A stretch of DNA of 64,000 bases. Source: Nymphaea colorata (lineage: Eukaryota; Streptophyta; Magnoliopsida; Nymphaeales; Nymphaeaceae). The stretch is from positions 3,942,704 through 4,006,703 of the forward strand of contig NC_045139.1 of NCBI RefSeq assembly GCF_008831285.2, in the 5' to 3' direction. The notes under the pieces were generated by a model. That model had not been told where the DNA came from, made no database searches, and worked only from the letters and a program-made list of their open reading frames with translations. Shown here piece after piece: positions 37,986-50,084 of this stretch. How positions within the stretch are numbered: the stretch's first letter is position 1; every line of letters begins with the position of its first letter. Both the position numbers and the translations under genes were made by a program.

Positions 37986-39449
37986 CGGCCCTACGTTACT
38001 TGAGGTTGCAGGGAAAGTATGTGTCTTTTTCCTTCTTGGTAATAAATTAAATTATTGAATATTCCTTTCTTTCCCCATTTAATCTCTCTCCTTACATCTC
38101 CCACTGATGGCGAGAGGGAAGGAGTTGCAGTAGAGAGAGAATGAGAGAGAGCGAAGATGGCGCGATAGAGAGAGAGTCCGTCTTCCTTTGCCACAAAAAA
38201 GGACACCACTGCCCACAGCAAAGTTGCAAAGCATCCCCATTTCTTAGGATTCTTTGATATTTCCAATATCGTCAACATCGGTTCTTAGACTGAACCGTTC
38301 TGTAAACCGATACGAAGAAATTAGACTGTACCGGAGCCATTTAATCAAATACGGATCAATCCGCCTTGTCTTCTCAAATCTCAAAACAAGTACAAATAAT
38401 TTAATTAATTTAATCAAAAGTTGGCTCGGCCTCTGTATCGTTCCGGAAAAAGTGAATCCGATACGCATGAAAAGCCACATCCGTATCGGTATACCATACA
38501 AAACTTTAGAAATGAAAAATTATTGTGGGCGTTTGAATGCCTTCACCTAACATATGTTCCTCCACTTTTAGGAAATCCATAAATTATGATTTTGTTTATT
38601 TTTGGTTAAATTCATATTTCATGTTTGCACTTTGAAGATGAGTTGATCCTTTCTGCTATTTTAAGCATCATTTTCATCTACCCATATTTATGAAGTCAAC
38701 ATAACGCTTAAAAAAAGTAATTATATTTGATTTTTCTCTTTTTTTGATCTTTTGATTGAATTCTTAAATTTAACCCGGAGAATTAATTTTAAATAATCAT
38801 GTAAAAGAATAAATATGCCCATATTCCACCACAAAAGTGAACGTCAAAATAGTTTCTTTTTAGTTCATTCTTGACTTAATAAGAAATTGACCAACATATT
38901 CTTTTTACTTCTTTCTTGACTTAACAAGAACTTGGCAAACTGATTCAATTTCTTTACTTAATTCTATTTACATTTTACTTTTTTTTTTACTTTAACATTA
39001 TTTTTCATACATTATTTATTCATTTTTAGATTTTTTTTTAAAACTAATTCACGAACAACTTGGCTGAATTGGCGGACCAGCGGATTTTTCTCCTTAAGTG
39101 CAATTATCAATAGAAGACTCGCTAATCTCAACAAAATGAGACCCATTATGTCAATTAGTAATAATTTAGAGACCAATAAAGCAAAACCAAGCGTATCAAT
39201 CATTAGCCAACAAGGTATAGAGAGCAATTTGTCAATGCCCCATTAACTGGATGAAATTTACAAAAAGATGATCATGTAATTTTCTTTTCAACAGTTTGGT
39301 ATGTGGGGCCCACTAAGAAAGAACAGTGTAGAGACGCTGCCTTCTCACTACCCCCACATGCATGGTTTATAAAAGTTTTAACATTTGTGGCTCCCACTTT
39401 GATGGATTGAAATGATATTTGAACTCTCTTATTTGCTTCAAAAATTATT

Positions 39450-39451
<2 letters not shown>

Positions 39452-39531
<80 letters not shown>
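39452..39531. repeat. Compound (CT)n(TA)n microsatellite
   Basis: About 42 bp of CT passes directly into about 38 bp of TA. The open frame read through it is an artefact of the repeat. Confidence 0.95.
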
Positions 39532-39536
<5 letters not shown>

Positions 39537-39718
39537 TTGATAACCAAACTGAATTATGAGTATTGTTTGATATACAATGATGAATAATTGAGAGAAAAAA
39601 AGAAGGTGTGACGGGCGTTCATGCATCTTTCTCGTTTTCTCTCAATAGTCCATCAGGATGGATCAGATGCCAGGTACGGTGTCTCCTACTTGTATTAGTT
39701 TTAGAGTAATTGTTCATG

Positions 39719-39721
<3 letters not shown>

Positions 39722-39775
<54 letters not shown>
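39722..39775. repeat. (TA)n microsatellite
   Basis: Uninterrupted TA run of about 54 bp in AT-rich intergenic DNA. Confidence 0.95.
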
Positions 39776-39779
<4 letters not shown>

Positions 39780-40444
39780 TGGTTTTTATGAACAAATCTA
39801 TTTTTCTACTATTTGTATATTGATATTGTAAGAACGGCTAATTTTGTGATAACAAGAAAACAACATTTAAGCTCCAAAAAATGAAGATTTTAGCATTTGT
39901 TTTTCTATCAAGTCATTTCTAAGATCATACTATAAGGTTGTACCAAGCCAAAATAGTTAAATATTGAATTTAAAGAAGAATTTGGTCTTTGTCAAAAGGC
40001 AAACCAGTTTCTTGAGGTTGGCAAAAGATTGAACAAACTTTTTTTTTTTTTTATGTTTGAAAATTTTAGAAACATAGAAATTACAAAATCGCTAAGATAT
40101 AGGCAAACGAGGGTAGGTAGGAAAAGGATGGAGTGGAGATGAATTATGAATGGGGAACTTGTCTTTTCTTGTGTCTTCTAACCAAAGTAGGGAAAAATAA
40201 TAGAGAATCCAGTCAAAAGACTAAAAACCAAATACTTTTATTATAATTAATTGTAATGGTTTTTTAATTAAAAAAGTGAATGGAAAACCTAAGTACAAAA
40301 ATATCCACACAACATGGATTTTAACTGGCCAAGAAGAAAACTGTTCATTCTTCTACAAGAAACTTATGTCACATGCACATCTACAAAGCACACCTGAATG
40401 CATATTTTTAAGTAATTTTTTATTAAAATTATATGTAGAAGATG

Positions 40445-40445
<1 letters not shown>

Positions 40446-40477
<32 letters not shown>
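40446..40477. repeat. (TA)n microsatellite
   Basis: Uninterrupted TA run of about 32 bp just upstream of a MITE-like segment. Confidence 0.95.
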
Positions 40478-40480
<3 letters not shown>

Positions 40481-40485
40481 GGCCC

Positions 40486-41395
40486 ACCTTAGGGTGAAAC
40501 GGCGCATCTGAGATCCTCGGTGAAATGAGATCCTTGGAGACATTAAATCCATGGATTTGAAGTCCCCCTTCCTCTCCCTCTATTCCAAACCTCAAATCGA
40601 ACCCTAACGGCTCAAAAATTTGTCAGCGGAAAAAAGTCAGACCTGAGGTCCGACTTTTTTCCGCGTTAATTTTCACCCTGTCGTACGAAAAATCCGCGTT
40701 AAAATTTCCAGCGTTTGATGGTCTCACCTCACAGCAGTTACAGTTTTCACCCGCCCTCAAGTTTTTCCCTTACAATCAAAAGCAGCCTTAGATCAGTGGG
40801 TTTCAGACAAAATCATAAATCTGTGTTTTCTATTATTATGAAAAATCTATTATAATGTACCCCAATTCAAACTGTGGATCTCATGGTTATGAATTTAAGA
40901 GATTCAACATACCAATTTTGGCATGCTAGACTTGATATTCAGGAATTTCAAGATTCAAGGATTACAATCTCTCAAACAAGAACTCTTGTATCTTTATTAG
41001 AAATAAAGTATCTAAGATATTCACCTTCAATAGAGACTCATGTTCGAATCCCGTAGTGGTCACTGTCACGTTTCAATGCGCTTTTTTTCTAAACCATAAA
41101 AGGTCATAAAACATGCTCTGTGAATCCAGGAGGGCGGGCATAGGAAGGCCAGTAGTCTCTCTTAAGGGCGGCAGAATGAACAACTCACCCTTAAAAAAAA
41201 AAAAACTTTCCTTTTATGTGAGGTTTTGGATTTCATATTTAAAGAAAAATGAGAATTCACGATCTTCAGTATGTAGCCAAAACTTCATATTTGAGGTCCG
41301 ACAGGAAGGGGGACTGATCTTAAATTCTTGAATCTGAGATCCTCAATGATCAGAGATCACATCGGATCTGGTAAACAAATGACACCTAAGTCTCC
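40486..41395. repeat. MITE-like segment with outward GATCTGA-type ends
   Basis: The left end carries CATCTGAGATCC and AAATCCATGGATTTGAAG. The right end, in reverse complement, gives GGTGTCATTTGTTTACC followed by GATCTGAGATC-like motifs. The same terminal vocabulary occurs at 53895-54336. The segment encloses a strong hairpin (40626-40664). Its borders are not certain and it may be two clustered elements. Confidence 0.35.
40626..40664. repeat. 39-bp near-perfect hairpin
   Basis: Arms of 18 bp beginning GCGGAAAAAAGTC on the left and ending GACTTTTTTCCGC on the right, one internal mismatch, 3-base loop TGA. It lies in non-coding DNA within a MITE-like segment. Confidence 0.9.
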
Positions 41396-42162
41396 GGCTT
41401 TGACCACTAGGAAGCACATCTTTTGACCTCGGAACACGAACACATTACCCTTTTCCTTTCTTTTGATGAATCCGCATGCAAAAGCCGAACTAGAACACTA
41501 TTGGGCAATTTGGACATGTTCTTCTTGACGATTGCTTCGGCTTGCGCAAAGAGTCGCACCGACACGAGTCCGATTTGTAATTGGACAACAGCCAGGGCCT
41601 GCCCCACTAAGGGCATGAGCTCATGCAAGCTCATATAAACTATGTGGAAAGAGAAGCATACTAAAGATTGACCTCCAAATGTAATAACATAATAATATCA
41701 TGTCATGTTTGGACATTGGATCCAATTATTTTATGCAAAGTTAGAAACATATGGTCCCACAGTTGAAATTTTGGATCTGGTGTTAGGTTAGTCTTGACTA
41801 TGACCATGCATGTTAGGCAAATTATTTATTTTTTATTTTCAAGAAGAGAAGTCACTTTTAAGGTGGGAGACCTAATTCTACTGATTTAACCTTGTGGCTA
41901 TGTTTACTTTCTCTCTCTTTCTCTCTCTTCTCTCTCTTTCTCTCTCTTAACTATAAAGAGATCCCATAGAGTTGCTTGTGCTTGGATCAAAGTCTCAACC
42001 ATATCAATCCATATCATTGTACTGTTCAGTTTTTCAATGGTATTGTGTGGTCAAACCTAACGTGTTGAAAGGTGCTCAGGCTTGGTCCCAAGCAATGGTG
42101 ACTAGTGTGGGCAGCCAGTCTCTTAAAAGTTCTTTATTTTTAAATGATAATCTTAAATATTT

Positions 42163-42205
<43 letters not shown>

Positions 42206-43259
42206 TACTTCACCAAATTTAAGTATTTTTAAACAAGTGCCCTTCTAGCGAATTTTTCTGGATCCACTATTTGTCATATCTGGACCACATAGGCAAAAGG
42301 AATAGGGTAAGGTTTCACTTCTGGTCTAACCTCATTAAACAAAAGAAAAAGCAATGAATTTTTTGTTTATTAGTTTAAACTAAAGAAATGTTAATATGTC
42401 TAGATTAAGAAAAACTTAGAAAAAACGCTCAAAATTTAAGGAACTACATATTATTTCTCTATTTTTTTAAAGTTAAGAAATAAGAGAAAAATGCTTAAAG
42501 AGCTGCCTAATGAAAGAGAACACTGATTTTAATATGAAAGGTTTTATCAACGTTTCAAAGCACAAACTAATATTTTCGATTAGCATGTGGCACTTTGAAA
42601 AAGTTGAGTGCATATTTATGAACTTTTAAAAGCTAGAATGGTGATTTGTTATTTTGTCAATGATTAGGTGCTTTTTATAAATTTTCTTACATCAATTTAA
42701 TGACAAATAGCAACGCTACTTCTTCCACTATCTTGCACAATATTAATTTATATGCCTATATTGTAAGGTAATTTTTAATTTAAATGTCTCGTAATTTTTA
42801 TTGAAAGGTAAAAGGTGTGTGTGATATTTTTTTAGATGAGTGGACGGAATATTTCATCCTACTACCCAAAAGAGAGCCGAAGCTTCTACATGAAAGCATG
42901 CTTTCAGTGCCCCATGGTGCCGTCTTCGTCGTACTTCAACTTGCACATCAGTGACCCCCATTTGTAGCACAAAGAATTGACAACTTCAAAATTCGAAACA
43001 AAGACTAGCCACCTATCAGCCTCCATTTCATCCATTGTGCTAACGCCATAAGCGTAGAAGTATTTTCTTCATTTTTTAAACTTTACGAGCCACAAATATT
43101 TAAATTAAGTTTATTCAGCTCATTTACTTCATAAAATAAGTGAATTTTGGCATTTCGAAAATCATAAATCTATTTATTTGAATATTTTCAATAACTACAA
43201 AATCAATCTACGTATTTTTCTTTTAACTTAGTCTAAGAAAACCTCAACTTAAGCCTTTG
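41396..43259. other. Gene-less AT-rich stretch
   Basis: No recognisable gene. It contains a CT-rich run at about 41907-41950 and a TA run at 42165-42200. The open frames are repeat-driven or overlap on opposite strands. Confidence 0.55.
42165..42200. repeat. (TA)n microsatellite
   Basis: Uninterrupted TA run of about 36 bp. Confidence 0.95.
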
Positions 43260-43281
43260 TGGGGGAGTCCATTGTACCTAT

Positions 43282-43310
43282 GAGAATTGAACCATGAGTA
43301 CCAACCAGGG
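43282..43310 (-). mobile_element. SINE-like promoter fragment (B box and partial A box)
   Basis: Read on the minus strand: CCCTGGTTGGT, then GTTCAATTCTC (a tRNA-type B box). The B-box block GTTC(A/G)ATTCTCAT is shared with 49797-49846 and 51896-51947, which suggests one tRNA-derived SINE family. The A box and ends are degraded here. Confidence 0.35.
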
Positions 43311-43658
43311 GAATTATCAAGTTGCTAGAAAAATTAAGCCAACTTCTACCAATGGCTTGCTATTATGCAAATATATAAGATAATTATATACCTCCTGATA
43401 AGCAAAGAGCCGACTTGACGACGACTTAAGAACCACCATTTTTCCTCTTGTCTTCAAGGTCCAGAGCTACATCAGGGTCTAATGGTTTGTTATGAGATAC
43501 TGTTACAAAAATTCTCATTTTTGAAAGGATACAACATATATAAATACGTAAATAATTGTAAGAAATCTATGTAAAAATATGTAAAAAGAAATAAAAATTA
43601 ATCATAGAACACTCCAATTTATAACATTGACTATATTTTAGAAGTGCACATGCACATA

Positions 43659-43660
<2 letters not shown>

Positions 43661-43730
<70 letters not shown>
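43661..43730. repeat. (TA)n microsatellite
   Basis: Uninterrupted TA run of about 70 bp, followed by a short GA-rich tract. Confidence 0.95.
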
Positions 43731-43733
<3 letters not shown>

Positions 43734-44465
43734 GAGGAAGAGAGAGAAAGAGAGTACAGGAAAAGGACAATAAGGAAATAAGATCTCCATGTGAGCTCAC
43801 AAAATCAAAATGGTGAGTGTGTTGTCTTCCACAAACAATGCAGAAGAAGAGTGAGAGAAGACTTAGGAATATAAATAAAATATTAAAGATCTCAAGTTTG
43901 ACCTATGCTCTATAGTTGAAATCTGCACTTTATATTTTTATATTGTGAAAAGTCTGATTTAAGATAGAAAAAAGTTGATCTCATCTTAAATCCATAGATC
44001 ACAAATTCCAAAGTTTTTTTTTGAACACATGCAATTCGATTGAAAAGTAAACTCTAAGCAAGCCCAGTGATAAAAATCGGTTTCTGAATCGAATCCACCA
44101 GGCTGCCAATTAGAATGAACAAGAAAATGTATAAAAATAACTAAAATATTTTTTGAATGTATAAAAAATAGTAAAACTTCGCAAAGGTGCTTGAATTTGA
44201 ACCAGTTTGCCATCGTTTCTATTACAAATGCGAGCGTTGTGACCTTCCCACTCAGTTTCACGATTTTCCTTGCAAAGTTGTGGTCTCGTTAACAAGGTTA
44301 TTATATTCTCTGACCTTATTGATATGCAATGTATAAAATAATTATGTGGACTTTTGGTCTCCCATGTTTAAGCCTCAATAGGAGGTAAGCATATGTTTTA
44401 TATAGTTAATGACTCATTTTTTAATTATATATATGCACGCTTTTCCGGATGCCACCATAGCCTAG

Positions 44466-44782
44466 AGATGTCAACGGGACATATTTATTTGATTATCAGA
44501 CCAGATCCCGATCCCATTAATCAGGTTTGATAAATAAAAAATAAGATCTGATTAATTAATTATTGAAACACCAGTGTTGGACTTGAATATGAATCCAAAT
44601 CTAAATCCTAACCAAATCATACTTTTCAAGTGATTTGATTAGGGTTTTAAGCTAGTCGGACATGAATCCGGCCGGCTCTAGAAAAGATTGCACCCAACTA
44701 AACCCGATTAAGTGAGATCTAATCAGGGGGTACTTGATAAAGTCTGGATCTAACGTGTATCTGATCATTTTACATCCATAGG
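44466..44782. repeat. Non-coding repeat with GATGTCAACGGG-type end
   Basis: The left end is TAGAGATGTCAACGG and the right end, in reverse complement, TATGGATGTAAAATG. The interior is rich in AATCCAAATC/GATCTAATC-like motifs. No matching 8-bp flanks were found, so an element of the 11604/45007 type is only a possibility. Confidence 0.35.
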
Positions 44783-44828
44783 TCTCATATACAGTATAAC
44801 TTAACTTTTTCGAATAAGCACGGAGAAC

Positions 44829-44936
44829 AAGAAGAGTATTTCATTCGTAGCAAGAAGAGTATCTCATTTCATCGCCCAAGATGATGACCAAGAAGAGTAT
44901 TTCATTTCATTCATAGCAAGAAGAGTTTAGATAAGT
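44829..44936 (+). repeat. Short minisatellite of CAAGAAGAGTATTTCATT units
   Basis: The motif AAGAAGAGTATTTCATT or a close variant recurs about four times with spacings of 20-50 bp. One internal piece, CGCCCAAGATGATGA, breaks the array. Confidence 0.65.
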
Positions 44937-45006
44937 GTTCTTGGTCGTATAAAAAAAAACAGTGAGACAACCAGTCATGATCAGAGTTGATCGTGTTGCA
45001 CTTGTC

Positions 45007-45335
45007 AGTAGGGATGTCAACGAATCGGATTCAGATCAGATATATCCTTAATCATATCCGCTTTCTCAGATATTCATATATTCATATTCGAATTCGAAAG
45101 CCATATCCGAATCTGAAATCTGATTTTACAATCCGAATCCAATTTTTATATTTATATCCGAATCTGAATCCGAATTTTGAATCGGATTTTGCCAATTTTC
45201 AAAATTTAATAGCTATTTGTCTAAAAATGAATCCGATCCGAATTCATATCCGAACCCGATCAGTTATTTATGTATATCCGAATTAGATCGGATGTCATTA
45301 TTAAATCCGAATCCGATTCGATTTCTTAATCAGAT
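45007..45335. mobile_element. Possible hAT-like element end packed with ATCCGAATC motifs
   Basis: It starts TAGGGATGTCAACGAATCGG. ATCCGAATC, GAATCGGAT and related motifs recur in both orientations through the whole stretch, the pattern of subterminal transposase-binding repeats. The right terminus could not be placed, perhaps because the long TA run follows. Confidence 0.4.
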
Positions 45336-45384
45336 ATTAAATACATAACTAAGGAAAGTTGTTAGGCATATATGGACCAGTCTA

Positions 45385-45490
<106 letters not shown>

Positions 45491-45999
45491 TCCAGATTCT
45501 CCAAATGTGGAGGGACACTTGAGTCCTAATCAACATAATTATCTTTTTCGATTGATTGGTATCTTAGATAATTCTTCATCTTCACCTTGCTCAAACCGAT
45601 AACTATATCCTTCATTTTTCTTTGATCTGATCCTAAAATGTCTCTCACCGAACCATATCTTGTGTTTCAGATGTGACCCCAAAACAAGAACTATGTATCA
45701 CAGGAACTCGTTAGGTTGGATTCATACATTTGCCAATCAGGATTCGCATTGGAATCTGGATGTATTTTTAATAAATAAGAGTCATATATCCAATATCCAT
45801 GCATTTCCAAAGTCGGTACTGTGGTTCGGATTCAGATGTATATTTAAAATTCGATTCATATATATAATATATAGACTTTTCTTCATTCACATATGAATGG
45901 GAATTGGAGTTTGAATATGTGAATATCTGACATAAACAAAAAAAAAAAAATCTTTTGGATATGGTTTCAATGCGGCTAGCGTAAGTTTCAACCGGCCTT

Positions 46000-46841
46000 C
46001 TCAACAGAACTGTTTTACATTATTTATCTTTCTATTATAAGTTTTAGTATAAAATATAAGTAGTCTCTTATTTAGTACTTTTGTCAATTGTTGGTTTCCT
46101 TTGAAAAACAAAATTCGTGCTGACATGTAATTGAAATAAAGAAAATTAAAAAAATCTTTATAAAATCACACATTTACATTATTTATCTTATGAAATAATT
46201 TCTTAATTCTGAAAAAATTAACTAACCGCTGATTTAGTAGCATTAATTTTTTTATTTTTTATATATATATATATATATTGAAAGTTTGAAACTAGCTTTG
46301 CCAATGGCGGAAAAGCAGAGTAGGAACTAACTAATTACGTACAAGTTAGGAGCATTTGATGGCAGGAAAAAATGTTTATAGTTAGGTTTTTGTTTTCGTT
46401 TATATTTGACAATTCTTTACCGTGTTTGTTGGCAGATGGATTCCGCAAGACCCTTTAGTGGAAATCAACTAAATGTGGAAATAAGTTAGTGATTATAGTT
46501 TTTTTCTAATTTTAATTTTATTTATAACATTTTCAAAGTTTAGTAAAAAATTTTAAGGGCTTATAAAAGGGGTTTTTTTTTATGTGGATTGAATAGAGGT
46601 CCGGTCGAATAAGCAGTTGAACTTGGGGTCTCTCATGCGTGGACGCTTGTGCTTGAAAAGGGGTGAAACCCACTTTCTAATAGCATCAATTTCAATTCAA
46701 AAAATCAGAACAATCAATCACTTAACAACTCATTTTATAAGTCTTCTAAAATTCTTGTTGAGAGAGAGTAAACTGTTATGTATTTGCCATGAAGTTAGCT
46801 AATCCAAGCTTAAGCCTCATTCAAACAAGTGGAAATTTGTT

Positions 46842-46880
<39 letters not shown>

Positions 46881-47100
46881 AGTCAAGTTGACAAGAACCA
46901 CACCCTTCGAAGATTTGTTTGGTTGATTATGAGAAAGTGGACAATAGTGACAACAAGGTGGAGACAAGAACGTCATGCGGATGATCATTTTTTAATTTGA
47001 AAAATAATTCATGTCCGTGCCGAAGTGACTTCGACAAGACTTCTCAAGGCAGTTAGTCGTCCAAAAGAAAAATTGCATACATTAGAATACTTCACATTTT
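46000..47100. other. Gene-less AT-rich stretch
   Basis: No gene seen. It includes a TA run at 46845-46876 and only short, repeat-driven open frames. Confidence 0.55.
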
Positions 47101-47110
47101 TTTTGAATTA

Positions 47111-47203
47111 TATATATATCGTTTGGTGATCATATGCTAAGTACATTCATGAATTATTGCTCAATTAGTTAAGAGTGTATAAGGATATGTAGTCATGAAA
47201 TTC

Positions 47204-47246
<43 letters not shown>

Positions 47247-47333
47247 TTTGGTGATCATATGCTAAGTACATTCATGAATTATTGCTCAATTAGTTAAGAG
47301 TGCATAAGGATATGTAGTCATGAAATTCCTGAT
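47111..47333 (+). repeat. Tandem duplication of about 98 bp around a TA run
   Basis: Two copies (about 47111-47208 and 47236-47333) are separated by a (TA)n run of about 27 bp, with a period of 125 bp. I see a single difference, T at 47178 against C at 47303, so the duplication is very recent. The TA repeats at the left edge and the middle suggest slippage or unequal exchange. Confidence 0.92.
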
Positions 47334-48200
47334 TAAGGACATAACTCTATGATATTGTTTCCTCGTTGGGTCAAACCACAATTCATGGGGTCAAAATCAC
47401 AAAATTCTCACTACAAATTTCTCAATTTCAAGTTATATTATGTGGTGTTGCAAAGGGTTAGGTAGGATTCTTTGCCTTTTTCTTTCTCTAAGTTGGTTGC
47501 TTCAACTGAGGCCAAAATTGATGACTTATGAACCAAAAATTGACATATTACTATAAAATGCGTTAGGTTTACCTAAGTCTAATAATATAATGTCTTAATC
47601 TCTTGCTTATCAATCATCTTATGCTTCAGTTATGTCTAGTGCCGTCTCTCTCTCTCTCTCTCTCTCTCCAAATTATATCCATAAGATATCTGAATTAGTA
47701 TGGTTCGTAAGTAGATTATAATAAGATGTGAATCCAATTAGTGTAGGAGACTCACAAGAATGGAGAAGTACATGACACCCATTAGAACTTATGTCAGGGT
47801 GTACTTATAAATGAAATAAGAACAGTGACATAAGATCCAAAAACACAAGTAAGGTCCAAATGATCAATCCAAAGTCTACATCAAAGTTCAAAAAAAGAGG
47901 GGAATCCAAGATGAAACAAAAGCAAGCATCTCTCTCTCTCTCTGGGTCACTTCCTACTGAATGACTCAAGATGATTTGACTAGTGAGATTTGATGTTGGA
48001 TAAAAACCCTCATCATTGGAGAAAGATCTAAAGAAAAAAAAAAATTCTTTCTTCCTTTTCAATTCTTCCTTTACTATATTTTTGTTTAAAGATGAAAAGG
48101 AGGAAGAGTGACTTATAGACATCCAATACAAACAAGTCTCCCACTTATTTATCTATCTCATTAGCTTGTCAAGCCTAGCTATTAACCAATTTATTCATAA

Positions 48201-48235
<35 letters not shown>

Positions 48236-48405
48236 TGAAATGAGAAAACAAGAAACACTTTTTTTTTAAAGCTTAATCTTATAATATATGTATTTATAGA
48301 GAGAGAGAGAGAGAGAAATTGATACATGAAACCACCTATGTCGGAACAAAAACCAGGGAAAGCTGTGAGTTGGTGTTAATGATAGACAATAAAATGCTGT
48401 ATAGT
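47334..48405. other. Gene-less stretch with CT and GT runs
   Basis: CT runs at about 47646-47668, a (CT)n(GT)n compound at about 48201-48237 and a GA run at about 48298-48316. A 108-codon minus-strand frame at 47805-48131 has no recognised domain. Confidence 0.5.
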
Positions 48406-48550
48406 CAGGGGTAGAGCCAGAAATTTTTTGTCGTAAGAACCAAACTATAGTTTCAAATTTTAACAGGAGCCAAAATAGAAAATTTCATTTTTTTTAATAT
48501 ATTAAACTAAAATTTTTTAGATTTACACCCACCCCTTCCCTCTACTCCTA
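48406..48550. mobile_element. Short hAT-type MITE with near-perfect 8-bp target duplication
   Basis: It starts CAGGGGTAGAGCCAG and ends with the complement of TAGGAGTAGAG (9 of 11 terminal bases match). The flanks are TGTATAGT (48398-48405) and TGTGTAGT (48551-48558), 7 of 8 identical. It shares GTTTCAAATTTTAACAGGAG-like interior words with the related copies. Non-coding. Confidence 0.6.
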
Positions 48551-49421
48551 TGTGTAGTCATTTTCTTTTTTTCCTCTCATTCATCCATGGGAGAAAATGA
48601 TTGGCCAAGATGATTCTTATGGATCTAGCACCTACTTGTGTGTGTGCGTGTGGATATGTATAATGTGCAATTCCTTTGCCCAAGAAAAGAAAATGCCACA
48701 ACAAGGAGATATTATTCCTTGTGTTTGATTCACTGGTTGGTGAATCCAATCTACAAGTGCCACTGATCAACTGTTGATGGACTTTGGTGTCCTATTCCTT
48801 GAAGCTTTCTTGTACAGCCATTGTCCATAAAGAATGAAGAATTTATGAGTTTCTCAAGAATCTAAGTTGACGACATATAGTCGCAAAAGCTGTATTGGGA
48901 GCACCAATGCTTTGCTTTTTGTTAATTTGTACTTTTCAGTTTGATTAAATGTCATAAGTTGTCTACTGCAGAGGGCCATGGTTTGGGGATAATGAAGCAG
49001 GGTTCTATCTTTTTAGTGTTTTCTAGGGGAGGAATCTATTGCAGGGGATGCTTTGGTTCTCCAACTTTTGGGGTGGAATAATTTCTTATCGCTCCTATCT
49101 TAGGAGAGAGAAAGTTGTGTGCATGGTACGCAGTAAAAGTCGGAAGAATATTTTGGTAATTTGTTAAAAAATGTCATATGTAGTTCCTTTTCATTTTCAT
49201 TTTCAGTATGAACTAAGGGTATTTTAGTCATTAACCATACCGATATACATAAATTCATGCACTGGTATGGTGCATTCGATCTTAGGAAACATAAGCATAT
49301 TCTTACATTTATATTGAGGAAAGAAAATAGATGCTTAAAAGGGTTTGCTTATATGCTAAGAGTGACTTGTGAATGTGGTCATGTTGATGGAGTATCAAAG
49401 TTTAGAACCCATATAGAGGAG

Positions 49422-49614
49422 CAGCGGCGGAGCCAGGGGGGACCGCTGGTGCCGTGGCCCGCCTTGAAAAAAAAAATTAAAAACTTACATGTAAATTTTT
49501 AAAAATGTCATGTATCTTATATAAAAAAATTTGAAAAATAATATTTCAGCTCCTGTCAGAATTTTGAAACTATAATTCGGCCCTGCTCGTGAAAATTTTC
49601 TGACTCCGCCTCTG
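49422..49614. mobile_element. hAT (Tip100-like) MITE with exact 8-bp target duplication
   Basis: The 193-bp element has 15-bp terminal inverted repeats, CAGCGGCGGAGCCAG on the left and, reverse-complemented, CAGAGGCGGAGTCAG on the right. The flanks are identical TAGAGGAG 8-mers at 49414-49421 and 49615-49622. CAGGGGCGGAG-type ends are those of Tip100-like hAT elements as I recall them. There is no coding capacity. Confidence 0.88.
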
Positions 49615-49689
49615 TAGAGGAGGTTCCAAAGATTTAAAGAAGTAACTCAAAACTCAACTTCGAGACAGCAAACAAGTACACCAAGTTCT

Positions 49690-49860
49690 ACAATATTGTT
49701 TTTATATTTGGGCCCCAACAAACCGCACCTAGGCCGAGGGATTGTCGCTCAAAACCCCGAGGCTGGTGCCCGTACACCCATATCTTTGACGCCCATGAGA
49801 ATCGAACTAACAACCGGCCTTATACCAGCCACCACCCAACCAGCTATCCCCAAATTCAGC
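49690..49860 (-). mobile_element. tRNA-derived SINE-like copy
   Basis: Read on the minus strand, an A-box-like TAGCTGGTTGGG (49835-49846) is followed 27 bp later by a B-box-like GTTCGATTCTC (49797-49807), the spacing of a tRNA-type RNA polymerase III promoter. A GC-rich body then runs to a transition into AT-rich DNA near 49700. No target duplication was identified. The open frames across it on both strands are incidental. Confidence 0.5.
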
Positions 49861-50084
49861 TTTATAGAGCATCTTTTCCCGCAAGATCCAAGCTGGGTAC
49901 CCTTCCAAAGAATTTCCGCAAAACGCGCACGGGAAAGGGATTTTATTTCCTTGGGTCTGTGTGCAATCAAACACGAGAATAAGGGGCTGCCATAGCACGT
50001 CAAGCACAGTTGGGCCTGCTTGCTTGTAGGCGCCATGTGATCTCCAAAGCCATCAGTGTCCTCTTGCGGCTTCCTTTGTTTGCT

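Larger units (their letters stand above)
37990..40480. other. AT-rich intergenic stretch
   Basis: No gene. 38280-38500 contains several CGATACG/CCGATACG-type motifs and may be a degraded element. Long microsatellites are entered separately. Confidence 0.5.

Noticed and set aside
41041..41062. GTTCGAATCCCG as a tRNA gene or SINE B box
   Set aside because: No A box or cloverleaf arms at the right distance upstream.
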